A stretch of 9,729 bases of DNA, taken from the NCBI GenBank assembly GCA_016200995.1, contig JACQDS010000052.1:1-9729 (forward strand). Direction: 5' to 3'. Below, piece by piece: positions 1 through 6,145 of this stretch. The DNA comes from Candidatus Azambacteria bacterium (lineage in GTDB: Bacteria; Patescibacteriota; Minisyncoccia; GWC2-36-17; M10-OD1-4). The position numbers and the translations under genes were made by a program. The stretch's first letter is position 1. Each line of letters begins with the position of its first letter. The notes under the pieces are model-generated. The model worked only from the letters and a program-made list of their open reading frames with translations. It was not told the origin of the DNA and made no database searches.

Positions 1-1
1 G

Positions 2-157
2 CTGGAGATCGTTTCCGAGAATAATGGCGTGCTTACTTTAAGATCCGTCTCAGGAGATTACGAAGTTTATCATGAAAGTTCTGACACCAGGGAGAAAATA
101 AAAACCCCGGGAGGTGCTATTTACCTTTTTAACATAAGAACACGAACTTTTCAGTAG
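2..157 (+). CDS. 3' end of an unidentified protein gene (partial)
   Basis: An open frame enters from the left edge and ends at TAG (155-157), giving 51 C-terminal residues (LEIVSENNGVLTL at the start, LFNIRTRTFQ at the end). The segment alternates hydrophobic and polar residues (VLTLRSV, YEVYH, AIYLFNIR), which suggests beta strands, and shows no membrane helix. I do not recognise the family from this fragment. It is supported as a real gene end by the strong palindromic terminator starting 15 bases after the stop and by the convergent uvrB on the other side. The start and most of the protein lie outside the window. Confidence 0.55.
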   Translation: MEIVSENNGVLTLRSVSGDYEVYHESSDTREKIKTPGGAIYLFNIRTRTFQ

Positions 158-172
158 CTTGTTATTTAATTC

Positions 173-202
173 AAAATCCCCGCGCAGCTGCGCGGGGATT
201 TT
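173..202. terminator. Bidirectional intrinsic terminator between the partial gene and uvrB
   Basis: Positions 173-202 are a perfect 30-base palindrome (AAAATCCCCGCGCAG followed by its reverse complement). The G+C core CCCCGCGC/GCGCGGGG closes on an AGCT centre, and a T run follows on each strand (199-203 on plus, 173-176 read on minus). The last base overlaps the uvrB stop codon (202-204). It therefore should end transcripts arriving from both convergent genes. Confidence 0.85.
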
Positions 203-2202
203 TACATAAATTTTTTAATCTCTTTTATCTTGTCTCTTATCGCCGCCGCTTTTTCAAAATCCATCTCTTCAGCGGCTTTTTTCATCTCTTTTTTAAAGTC
301 GGAGACCATTTTTTTGACATTTACGGTTTTTGATAAAAGACCAAGCGGAGTATTTTTAACGACGTCCGACGTCGATATTTTTTTCAATTCGCCTTTTTTT
401 GTTCCGCCAAGGATATTTTCTCTGATCTCTTTTTCGATCTGTTTTGGGGTGATGCCGTGTTTTTTGTTGTATTTTTCTTGAATTTCTCTTCTTCTTTCGG
501 TTTCTTTTATCGCTGTTTTCATGGATTTTGTGGTTGTGTCAGCATACATTATGACTTTGCCGTTTATATTTCTTGCCACGCGGCCTATCGTTTGGATAAG
601 CGTCGTTGCATTCCTTAAAAAGCCTTCTTTGTCAGCGTCAATTATGGCTATCAAAGAAACCTCCGGCAGATCAAGGCCTTCTCTTAAAAGGTTTACGCCG
701 ACGACGGCATCGTAAATGCCTTTTCTGAGGTCGCTTAAAACTTCAGGCCTTTCAAGCGTCTTTGTCTCCGAATGCAGATAGTGGACTTTTATGCCTTTTT
801 CTTTTAAATATTCGGAAAGGTCTTCCGCCATTCTTTTTGTCAGAACGGTGATAAGCGTTCTTTCATTTTTTTCGACTCTTTTTTTGATCTCATTTATCAG
901 GTCGTCTATCTGGCCTTTTGACCTTCTCACTTCAATTTCCGGATCCAAAAGTCCGGTTGGACGGATTATCTGTTCAACAATGTTTCCTTTTGACTTCTCA
1001 ATTTCGTATTCTGCCGGAGTCGCGGAAACGTAGACGGTCTGCGCGGTTATTTTTTCAAATTCGGAAAATCGCAAAGGCCTGTTGTCTTTGGCGGAAGGCA
1101 AACGGAAGCCGTATTCTATCAAAGTTTCTTTTCTGGCTTTGTCGCCGGCATACATTCCTCTTATTTGCGGAATCGTCATATGCGACTCGTCTATCATCAC
1201 CAAAAAATCATCTCCGTGAGCGTGCCTAAAGTAATCTATCAATGTGAATGGCGGGGAGTCCGGTTCGCGAAATTCCATATGCGAAGAGTAGTTCTCAATG
1301 CCGTGGCAGTAGCCGGCGTCTCTTAGCATCTCCATATCAAATCTTGTTCTTTGCTCAAGCCTTTGAGCTTCAAGAAGTTTTCCCTGATCCTTTAGCTCCT
1401 TCAGTCTTTTTGCAAGTTCTGCGTAAACGTTAGCGATCGCTATCTCCAAATTGTCCGAAGGCGCAACCCAAAATTTCGCTGGAAATATTTTTATTGATTC
1501 AACGCTATTTGGTCTTGCGTCCATTTTGCTTTCTTGGATGCTTATGCTTTCAATTTTATCTCTTGCGATCTCTATTTTTAAAATATCATTTCCCGTGGAA
1601 GGGTAGATCTCCACCATCTCTCCTTTGGCTCTGAATGTTCCCGGGGTTTTCTCTATCTCGTTTCTTTTGTATTGCAGGCTGACGAGATTTTTCAAAAGCT
1701 CGCTTCTTTTTACACTTTGGCCGACCGTCAAACTCAAGCTTAGATTTTCGTAGTTTGCCGGCGAGCCGATGTTGTAAATGCAGGAGACAGAGGCGATAAC
1801 TATAGTGTCGTTTCTTGTCAAAACAGCCTGTGTCGCTTCATGTCTTAGCCTGTCCAGCTCCTCGTTTATCTTCACATCTTTGTCTATATATGTGTCGGTT
1901 TGCGGAATATACGCTTCCGGCTGGTAATAGTCGTAGTAAGAAACGAAATAATGCACCGAGGCTTCCGGCATGAACTCTTTGAACTCCTGATAAAGCTGGT
2001 GCGCCAAAGTTTTGTTGTGAGAGATAACGAGTGTCGGCTTTTTGGTGTTTGCTATCACATTTGCCATCGTGAATGTCTTACCGGAGCCGGTGACGCCAAG
2101 AAGCGTCTGGTCTTTTTCCCCGACTTCAATTCCGGCAGTCAGCTTTTCTATCGCCTTTGGCTGATCGCCGGTCGGTTTGTATCTTGATATGACTTTTAGC
2201 AT
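202..2202 (-). CDS. uvrB: UvrABC excinuclease subunit B
   Basis: A 666-residue UvrB, normal length for the family. It is the DNA-damage-verifying helicase-like ATPase of nucleotide excision repair, loaded by UvrA and recruiting UvrC; it acts in the cytoplasm on DNA. Seen in order: Walker A GVTGSGKT (36-43), the beta-hairpin region YYDYYQPEAYIP (89-100) that inserts between DNA strands, Walker B-type DESH (338-341), SATP motif III (393-396), NLLREGLDLPE (504-514) and QTIGRVARN motif VI (537-545). The C-terminal UVR domain (about 632-666, MDFEKAAAIRDKIKEIKK) contacts UvrA/UvrC. The ATG at 2202 gives the standard N-terminus MLKVISRYKPTGDQPKAIE; no clear Shine-Dalgarno precedes it. It is divergent from ruvA and convergent with the partial gene at the left edge. 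No key residue is missing. Confidence 0.97.
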   Translation of the reverse strand: MLKVISRYKPTGDQPKAIEKLTAGIEVGEKDQTLLGVTGSGKTFTMANVIANTKKPTLVISHNKTLAHQLYQEFKEFMPEASVHYFVSYYDYYQPEAYIPQTDTYIDKDVKINEELDRLRHEATQAVLTRNDTIVIASVSCIYNIGSPANYENLSLSLTVGQSVKRSELLKNLVSLQYKRNEIEKTPGTFRAKGEMVEIYPSTGNDILKIEIARDKIESISIQESKMDARPNSVESIKIFPAKFWVAPSDNLEIAIANVYAELAKRLKELKDQGKLLEAQRLEQRTRFDMEMLRDAGYCHGIENYSSHMEFREPDSPPFTLIDYFRHAHGDDFLVMIDESHMTIPQIRGMYAGDKARKETLIEYGFRLPSAKDNRPLRFSEFEKITAQTVYVSATPAEYEIEKSKGNIVEQIIRPTGLLDPEIEVRRSKGQIDDLINEIKKRVEKNERTLITVLTKRMAEDLSEYLKEKGIKVHYLHSETKTLERPEVLSDLRKGIYDAVVGVNLLREGLDLPEVSLIAIIDADKEGFLRNATTLIQTIGRVARNINGKVIMYADTTTKSMKTAIKETERRREIQEKYNKKHGITPKQIEKEIRENILGGTKKGELKKISTSDVVKNTPLGLLSKTVNVKKMVSDFKKEMKKAAEEMDFEKAAAIRDKIKEIKKFM

Positions 2203-2226
2203 ATTTGAAATGTAGCACTTGAAATC

Positions 2227-2256
2227 ATCTTATGCAATATAGTACACATTTAACAA
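2227..2256 (-). promoter_or_regulatory. Candidate uvrB promoter
   Basis: On the minus strand a TTGTTA-like -35 (2251-2256) is followed after 18 bases by a TAAGAT-like -10 (2227-2232), 24 bases before the uvrB ATG. The match to sigma-70 consensus is only partial. It is called because it is the best-placed pair in the divergent spacer. No LexA-box-like palindrome was seen. Confidence 0.3.
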
Positions 2257-2330
2257 AAAGAAGGAAGAGTCCTAAAAAAGAGCCAGAATATTTTTTCTCC
2301 GCCTTTTTCGCAAAGAGATGAGGCGGGCTA

Positions 2331-2375
2331 CATAAGTTCACTTCAAGATGGGAATCTTTAAGGAAGTAAAAGTAT
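2331..2375 (+). repeat. 45-bp block shared (inverted) with the IS leader at 9600-9644
   Basis: Positions 2331-2375 are identical over 45 bases to the reverse complement of 9600-9644. The block ends two bases into the ruvA ATG. If a 2-base gap (GC, 2376-2377) is allowed, five further bases (AGCAA, 2378-2382) also match. The far copy sits directly upstream of a transposase remnant in the same relative orientation, so the block is most simply the 5' leader of an insertion sequence. It contains the ribosome-binding site used by ruvA. Confidence 0.85.
2360..2364 (+). promoter_or_regulatory. Ribosome binding site of ruvA, lying in IS-derived sequence
   Basis: AAGGA at 2360-2364 lies 9 bases before the ATG at 2374 and is the only convincing Shine-Dalgarno in the window. 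An in-frame TAA (2359-2361) immediately precedes it, so ruvA cannot start further upstream. The same AAGGA and spacing are found before the ruined transposase start in the 9600-9644 copy. Confidence 0.6.
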
Positions 2376-2943
2376 GCAGCAATTCAACAAATTCAAAGGA
2401 ACAAAAGGCTTCTTGAGTATCATGCTTTTAACCGACCATGTCGGCTACAAGGTTTTTGTGACTGAAAGATCTTTGAGCGTCTTGGAGCATAGCTCGCAAG
2501 CCGAGCTGTTTACGCATCTAAATGTCAAAGAGGACGCGCTTGAGCTTTACGGCTTTCAGACGCGAGAAGAGCTTGAGCTTTTTGAGCTTTTAATAACAAT
2601 CTCCGGCATAGGGCCGAGAGTGGCCTTGGGTGTTGTTTCCATTGATACCCCGGATGCGATATCGGAAGCTATTTTAAATGATGATGCGAAATATATGACC
2701 AAAGTTTCAGGTATCGGACTGAAAACCGCCCAGAAAATAGTGATAGAGTTAAGAGACAAAGTGGCGAAGCTGAGTTTTGGCAAAGCTTCGACCGGCGGAG
2801 TGAAAGATTCAGAAGTGATAGACGCCCTTGAGGCTCTGGGATATTCCTCAAAGGATGCAAGAGAAGCGCTTAAACACATCTCAAAGGATATTGAAAAAAT
2901 TGAGGGTAAGATCAAAGAAGCTTTGATATTTTTAGGAAAATGA
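2374..2943 (+). CDS. ruvA: Holliday junction DNA helicase RuvA
   Basis: 189 residues, near normal length. RuvA tetramers bind four-way junctions and load the RuvB ring motors for branch migration in recombinational repair. Seen: an N-terminal OB-fold segment with HVGYKVFV (22-29) and LFTHLNVKEDALELYGF (45-61); two helix-hairpin-helix motifs, ISGIGPR (76-82) and VSGIGLKTAQ (111-120); a linker around 138-146; and a C-terminal RuvB-binding domain (DSEVIDALEALGYSSKDAREAL, 145-166). ATG 2374 is forced by a TAA 15 bases upstream. The first residues (MQQFNKFKGTKGF) lack the usual MIxxIxG-type start, and my alignment to E. coli RuvA is about three residues short before VGY. The RBS and start codon lie in a block also found in the IS debris at 9600-9644, so the N-terminus may have been rebuilt by an IS fusion (inference). 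The stop at 2941-2943 abuts the inverted repeat that leads to the Fem gene. Confidence 0.93.
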   Translation: MQQFNKFKGTKGFLSIMLLTDHVGYKVFVTERSLSVLEHSSQAELFTHLNVKEDALELYGFQTREELELFELLITISGIGPRVALGVVSIDTPDAISEAILNDDAKYMTKVSGIGLKTAQKIVIELRDKVAKLSFGKASTGGVKDSEVIDALEALGYSSKDAREALKHISKDIEKIEGKIKEALIFLGK

Positions 2944-3061
2944 ATCCCGTTAGAGATAGCGGACGCAGAAAATATTTATTTAAATAGAATAAAATTAATA
3001 AAAATTACTTTAATAGTAGTGCGCTGGATATGTTCAGTCCGCGTCCTATCTCTAACGGGAT
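2944..3061 (+). repeat. Stop-to-start inverted repeat between ruvA and the Fem gene
   Basis: The left arm ATCCCGTTAGAGATAG (2944-2959) starts on the base after the ruvA stop. The right arm (3046-3061) is its exact reverse complement and ends on the T of the Fem ATG. With a 2-base bulge (GC, 2959-2960), the stem continues with GGACGC (2961-2966) against GCGTCC (3041-3046). The 74 bases between are very AT-rich and probably carry a promoter, but no single -10 stands out. The outer 11 bases of each arm recur at 6041-6145. Confidence 0.85.
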
Positions 3062-4199
3062 GAAAATAGAGCTGATCTCAAAAAATGATAAAAATACTTT
3101 TGACGCTTTTGTTTTGAAAAACAACAGCTCTTCTTTGCAGTCTTTTGAATGGGGAGAGTTTCAAGAGTCTTTTAACAGAGACGTTTTGAGATATTTTGTT
3201 AAAGAGAACGGAAAGATAATTCTTTCCGCTTCGGTTTTGGTTTACTCGCTTCCTTTTAAGAAAAAATATTTTTATATTCCGTATGGTCCCGTTGTTTCTT
3301 CAGAGGCTGGCGCGGAAAAAATTAACGAGGCTTTTTCTATGCTTATTGCAGATCTAAAAATAAAAGCGAAAAAAGAAAAGGCGATATTTTTAAAAGTTGA
3401 GCAGGAATATCCGAAAATTGATCTGCTTGATCTCGGATTTAAAAAATCCGAAAAGGATGTGCAGGCGAGAGAAACTCTGATACTTGATATTTCAAAGCCG
3501 GAAGATGAGCTTTTGCGGGATATGAAGCAGAAAACAAGATACAATATCAAGGTGGCGCAAAAGCATAATGTGAAGATCTTTGAGATTGCTAATAAGGCTG
3601 CCGCTTTTGATATGTTTTACAAAATTCTTGCGGAAACCTCCAAGAGAAACGGCTTCAGGCTTCATCCGAAAAGATATTATGAGAATATGGTTGATATGTT
3701 TTTTTCTCACGATTCCGGCTCTTCTCGGAATGCTATTTCTGGCGTGTTAACGGAAGCTCAGCCAAGCTCTCCCGATGGAGAGCTTGGCGTGAGCGCGCAG
3801 AAGAAAGAGTATTCCGAGAAGAGCCGGCCGGAATTAAAAGAGAGAATATTTTTCGCCGAATGCGAAGGCAAGATAATCGCTTCGGCGCTTGTCGGAATTT
3901 TCGGAAAAAGAGCGACATTCCTTCATGGCGCCTCTTCCGATGAGCATAAAAATGTTATGGCGCCGTATCTTTTGCATTGGGAAATAGCGAAAAAAATGAA
4001 GGCTCTAGGATGCTCTGAGTACGACTTTTGGGGGATCGTCACGGAAAAGACCGACCCGAAAAAAAGAGAGCAGTGGGAGGGCTTTTCAAGGTTTAAGATG
4101 GGCTTTGGAGGGGATATTTTTGAATATCAAGGCGCGTATGACTTATCGCTTCAAAAGCTCTGGCATTTGGCGTATAAAATAGCGAGAAAATTTTCATGA
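3060..4199 (+). CDS. FemX/FemAB-type peptidoglycan bridge aminoacyltransferase
   Basis: 379 residues from ATG 3060. Fem proteins use aminoacyl-tRNA to add amino acids to the lipid II stem peptide at the inner membrane, building the interpeptide bridge; they have two GNAT folds. Seen: SFEWGEFQESF (28-38), FYIPYGPVVS (71-80), the hallmark MKQKTRYNIKVAQKHNVKI (155-173), FFAECEGKIIASALVGIFGKRATFLHGASS (264-293), LLHWEIAKKMKALGCSEYDFWGIV (304-327) and FKMGFGGDIFEYQGAYDL (345-362). ATG 3060 is preferred over ATG 3030 (a 10-residue extension) because the extension is encoded by the inverted-repeat arm, and because the aminopeptidase gene starts identically after the same repeat. Residues 219-256, between YYENMVDMFFSHDS and ELKERIFFAE, are encoded by a palindromic insert and look foreign to the family. 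The stop overlaps the next gene (ATGA), implying coupling. The amino acid added cannot be read from the sequence. Confidence 0.88.
   Translation: MKIELISKNDKNTFDAFVLKNNSSSLQSFEWGEFQESFNRDVLRYFVKENGKIILSASVLVYSLPFKKKYFYIPYGPVVSSEAGAEKINEAFSMLIADLKIKAKKEKAIFLKVEQEYPKIDLLDLGFKKSEKDVQARETLILDISKPEDELLRDMKQKTRYNIKVAQKHNVKIFEIANKAAAFDMFYKILAETSKRNGFRLHPKRYYENMVDMFFSHDSGSSRNAISGVLTEAQPSSPDGELGVSAQKKEYSEKSRPELKERIFFAECEGKIIASALVGIFGKRATFLHGASSDEHKNVMAPYLLHWEIAKKMKALGCSEYDFWGIVTEKTDPKKREQWEGFSRFKMGFGGDIFEYQGAYDLSLQKLWHLAYKIARKFS
3715..3827. repeat. In-frame palindromic element inside the Fem gene
   Basis: Outer arms CCGGCTCTTCTCGGAAT (3715-3731) and 3811-3827 are perfect 17-bp inverted repeats. The stem continues with interruptions through 3732-3740/3802-3810. 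A nested inner hairpin has 12-bp perfect arms (GCCAAGCTCTCC 3761-3772; 3777-3788) on a CGAT loop, lengthened by GCTCA/TGAGC (3756-3760/3790-3794) across one bulged G. The insert is richer in G+C than its surroundings, remains open in the Fem frame, and ends in a tandem CCGG (3824-3831). Confidence 0.85.
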
Positions 4200-6040
4200 A
4201 AAGTCTGATCAAAAAAATAATTCCAAAAAATGTTTTTCAGGCGTATCACTTTTTATGGGCGTTTTTTTCTGCCCTGTTTTTTGGATTTCCGTCCAAGAGT
4301 ATGATTGTTGTCGGAGTCACTGGAACAAAAGGGAAATCAACAACGACATATATGCTTGCGAAAGTTTTGGAAGAAGCGGGGCTTGCGGTCGCCGTTTCTT
4401 CATCTTTGATATTTAAGATAAAGGAAAAGGAATGGATAAATCCGTATCATATGACGATGGTCGGAAGGTATAGAATGCAGAAATTTCTTTATGAGGCAAA
4501 AAAGGCAGGGTGCAAATATATTGTTATTGAAGTGACCTCCGAGGGCATCGCTCAAGCAAGGCACAAATTCATAGATTTTGATATCGCAGTTTTTACCAAT
4601 TTGTCAGAAGAGCATCTTGAGGCGCATGGAGGTTTTGAAAATTACAAAAAAACAAAAGGCATTCTTTTTGATTCGCTGAAAAGATCAAAAAGAAAAAATA
4701 TAGACGGCAAGCCGGTGGGAAAAATGATAGTGGCAAACGCCGACGATGAAAATGCAAAATATTTTTTAAATTTTGAAGCCGATAAAAAATGCGTTTTTAG
4801 TTTTAAAAACAAGTGCGAAGTTTCCGGAGTTGAGATTTTCAAGTGTGTCGCGCCTATGGATCTGAAAGTCTCAAGCGGAGGTTCGGATTTTGTTTTGGAT
4901 GGCGTTGAATTTCATTTAAATATTCTTGGCGAGTTTAACGCTTATAACGCGCTTTGCGCTCTTTCAGCCGCAAATATGCTCGGAGTTGATCTTAAAAAAA
5001 CAAAAAAGGCTTTGGAGGATGTCAAAGAGATCCAAGGCAGGATGAAGTTTGTAAATGCCGACCAGAAATTCACCGCTATAGTTGACCTCGCTCATACGCC
5101 ATCTTCTTTTGAAGCTGTTTTTAAAACAGCAAAGTCGATACAAAAAGAAAACGGAAAGATCATAGCGGTGTTCGGCTCGGCCGGCGGTGGGCGCGACAAA
5201 TGGAAGAGGCCGGAACTTGGTCGGATAGCCGCTGAAAATTCAGATTATATCATTTTGACCAACGAAGACCCGTATCTTGAAGATCCGACGGAAATATTAA
5301 ATAATATAAAATCCGGAATAGAAAATTCAGGATTTTCCGGAAAACTTGATATAATTGAAGACAGGAAAGAGGCAATATTAAAAGCCGTTCTTTCCGCCGC
5401 AGATGATGACACGGTTTTATTTTTAGGAAAGGGAACGGAAAAAACCATGGTCATAGGCGGAAATTCAATTCCTTGGGATGAAGAAGAGGTTGTAATTAAT
5501 GTGATAAAAAATATGAAAAACGGAGAAAAAGGTTCGCAAGTTTCTTTTATGGTGCTTTTGGTGGCGCTTCTGGTGTTGGTCTTTGTCGGGCTGTCATTTG
5601 CCAAAAATTTGTTTTTCAGCACATTGAGAGAAAATGTTCCGAATAAGGAAAATATTTTATCTTCATCTTTTACGGATGATTCAATAGTTCATGTTTCCAT
5701 TGACGGCGCCGAGCTTATAACGGAGGTCGCAAAAAGCGATGTAAAAAAATCCAAAGGGCTTTCGGACAGGCAATTTTTAAACGCCGGCAGCGGAATGCTT
5801 TTTGTTTTTGATAAGTCGGGAGTCTATCCTTTCTGGAATAAAGATACGCATATTCCGCTTGACATTTTATGGATAGAGAACGGCAAGGTGGCGCATATTT
5901 TGGACGGTTTGCCGGTTTACAACGGAGTTGAAACCATAACGGAATTTCCGAATGTTTCGGCCAATTTTGTCTTGGAGGCCAATCACGGATTTGTGAAAGA
6001 TAATAATGTAAAACTTGGCAGTAAAGTCATAATCAAATGA
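4196..6040 (+). CDS. MurE-like Mur ligase fused to a membrane segment and a DUF192 domain
   Basis: 614 residues, in three parts. (1) About 1-440, Mur ligase, which would join an amino acid to a UDP-MurNAc peptide using ATP: P-loop GVTGTKGKST (40-49), EVTSEG (112-117), TNLSEEHLEAHG (134-145), LGEFNAYNALCAL (244-256), DLAHTPSSFE (297-306), FGSAGGGRDKWKRPELG (326-342), LTNEDPYLEDP (354-364). The canonical N-terminal uridine-binding domain is absent; instead a hydrophobic stretch (13-30) precedes the P-loop. The DNPR motif of diaminopimelate-type MurE reads EDPY, so the added amino acid is uncertain. (2) 450-468, one strongly hydrophobic helix. (3) About 495-612, DUF192: KGLSDRQF, GSGMLFVFD, PFWNKDTHIPLDILWI, ANFVLEANHGF. 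DUF192 proteins are normally separate small exported proteins of unknown function. Topology would place the ligase in the cytoplasm and DUF192 outside (inference). It overlaps the Fem gene by ATGA. No internal start with a good ribosome-binding site was seen. Confidence 0.9.
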   Translation: MKSLIKKIIPKNVFQAYHFLWAFFSALFFGFPSKSMIVVGVTGTKGKSTTTYMLAKVLEEAGLAVAVSSSLIFKIKEKEWINPYHMTMVGRYRMQKFLYEAKKAGCKYIVIEVTSEGIAQARHKFIDFDIAVFTNLSEEHLEAHGGFENYKKTKGILFDSLKRSKRKNIDGKPVGKMIVANADDENAKYFLNFEADKKCVFSFKNKCEVSGVEIFKCVAPMDLKVSSGGSDFVLDGVEFHLNILGEFNAYNALCALSAANMLGVDLKKTKKALEDVKEIQGRMKFVNADQKFTAIVDLAHTPSSFEAVFKTAKSIQKENGKIIAVFGSAGGGRDKWKRPELGRIAAENSDYIILTNEDPYLEDPTEILNNIKSGIENSGFSGKLDIIEDRKEAILKAVLSAADDDTVLFLGKGTEKTMVIGGNSIPWDEEEVVINVIKNMKNGEKGSQVSFMVLLVALLVLVFVGLSFAKNLFFSTLRENVPNKENILSSSFTDDSIVHVSIDGAELITEVAKSDVKKSKGLSDRQFLNAGSGMLFVFDKSGVYPFWNKDTHIPLDILWIENGKVAHILDGLPVYNGVETITEFPNVSANFVLEANHGFVKDNNVKLGSKVIIK

Positions 6041-6145
6041 ATCCCGTTAGAAACCATGGTGGCGGGATTGCGTATAAGTATGTAAAATTGCATAATAATT
6101 AAATCATAGCAGGTTGATATAAATATAATCTGTTTCTAACGGGAT
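6041..6145 (+). repeat. Second stop-to-start inverted repeat, before the aminopeptidase gene
   Basis: Left arm ATCCCGTTAGAAAC (6041-6054) begins on the base after the Mur gene stop. Right arm GTTTCTAACGGGAT (6132-6145) is its exact reverse complement and ends on the T of the aminopeptidase ATG. The 77 bases between are AT-rich and unlike the interior of the 2944-3061 copy, but the outer 11 bases of both arms are the same, as is the placement against the stop and start codons. Confidence 0.85.
6124..6129 (+). promoter_or_regulatory. Candidate -10 box for the aminopeptidase gene
   Basis: A consensus TATAAT lies 14 bases before the ATG at 6144. A start about 7 bases downstream would fall near 6136, inside the right repeat arm, giving a leader of roughly 8 bases and no left arm in the transcript. 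No good -35 is found at 16-18 bases upstream (AAATCA at 6101-6106), so the call rests on the -10 alone. Confidence 0.45.

Noticed and set aside
359..380. Small palindrome CGACGTCCGACGTCG inside uvrB as an operator
   Set aside because: It lies within coding sequence for the linker before the UVR domain; a 7-bp arm is likely chance.
2299..2326. CCGCCT/AGGCGG pairing in the uvrB-ruvA spacer as a terminator or riboswitch
   Set aside because: Only 6 bp with a 16-base loop and no T run; too weak to support a function.
3030..3059. Ten-residue N-terminal extension of the Fem protein from ATG 3030
   Set aside because: The extension is encoded by the right arm of the intergenic repeat, and ATG 3060 has the same context (GGGATGAA) as the aminopeptidase start.
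5516..6040. A separate DUF192 gene starting at an internal ATG (5516 or about 5549)
   Set aside because: No good ribosome-binding site precedes either ATG and the frame is continuous with the ligase, so a fusion is the simpler reading; not fully excluded.
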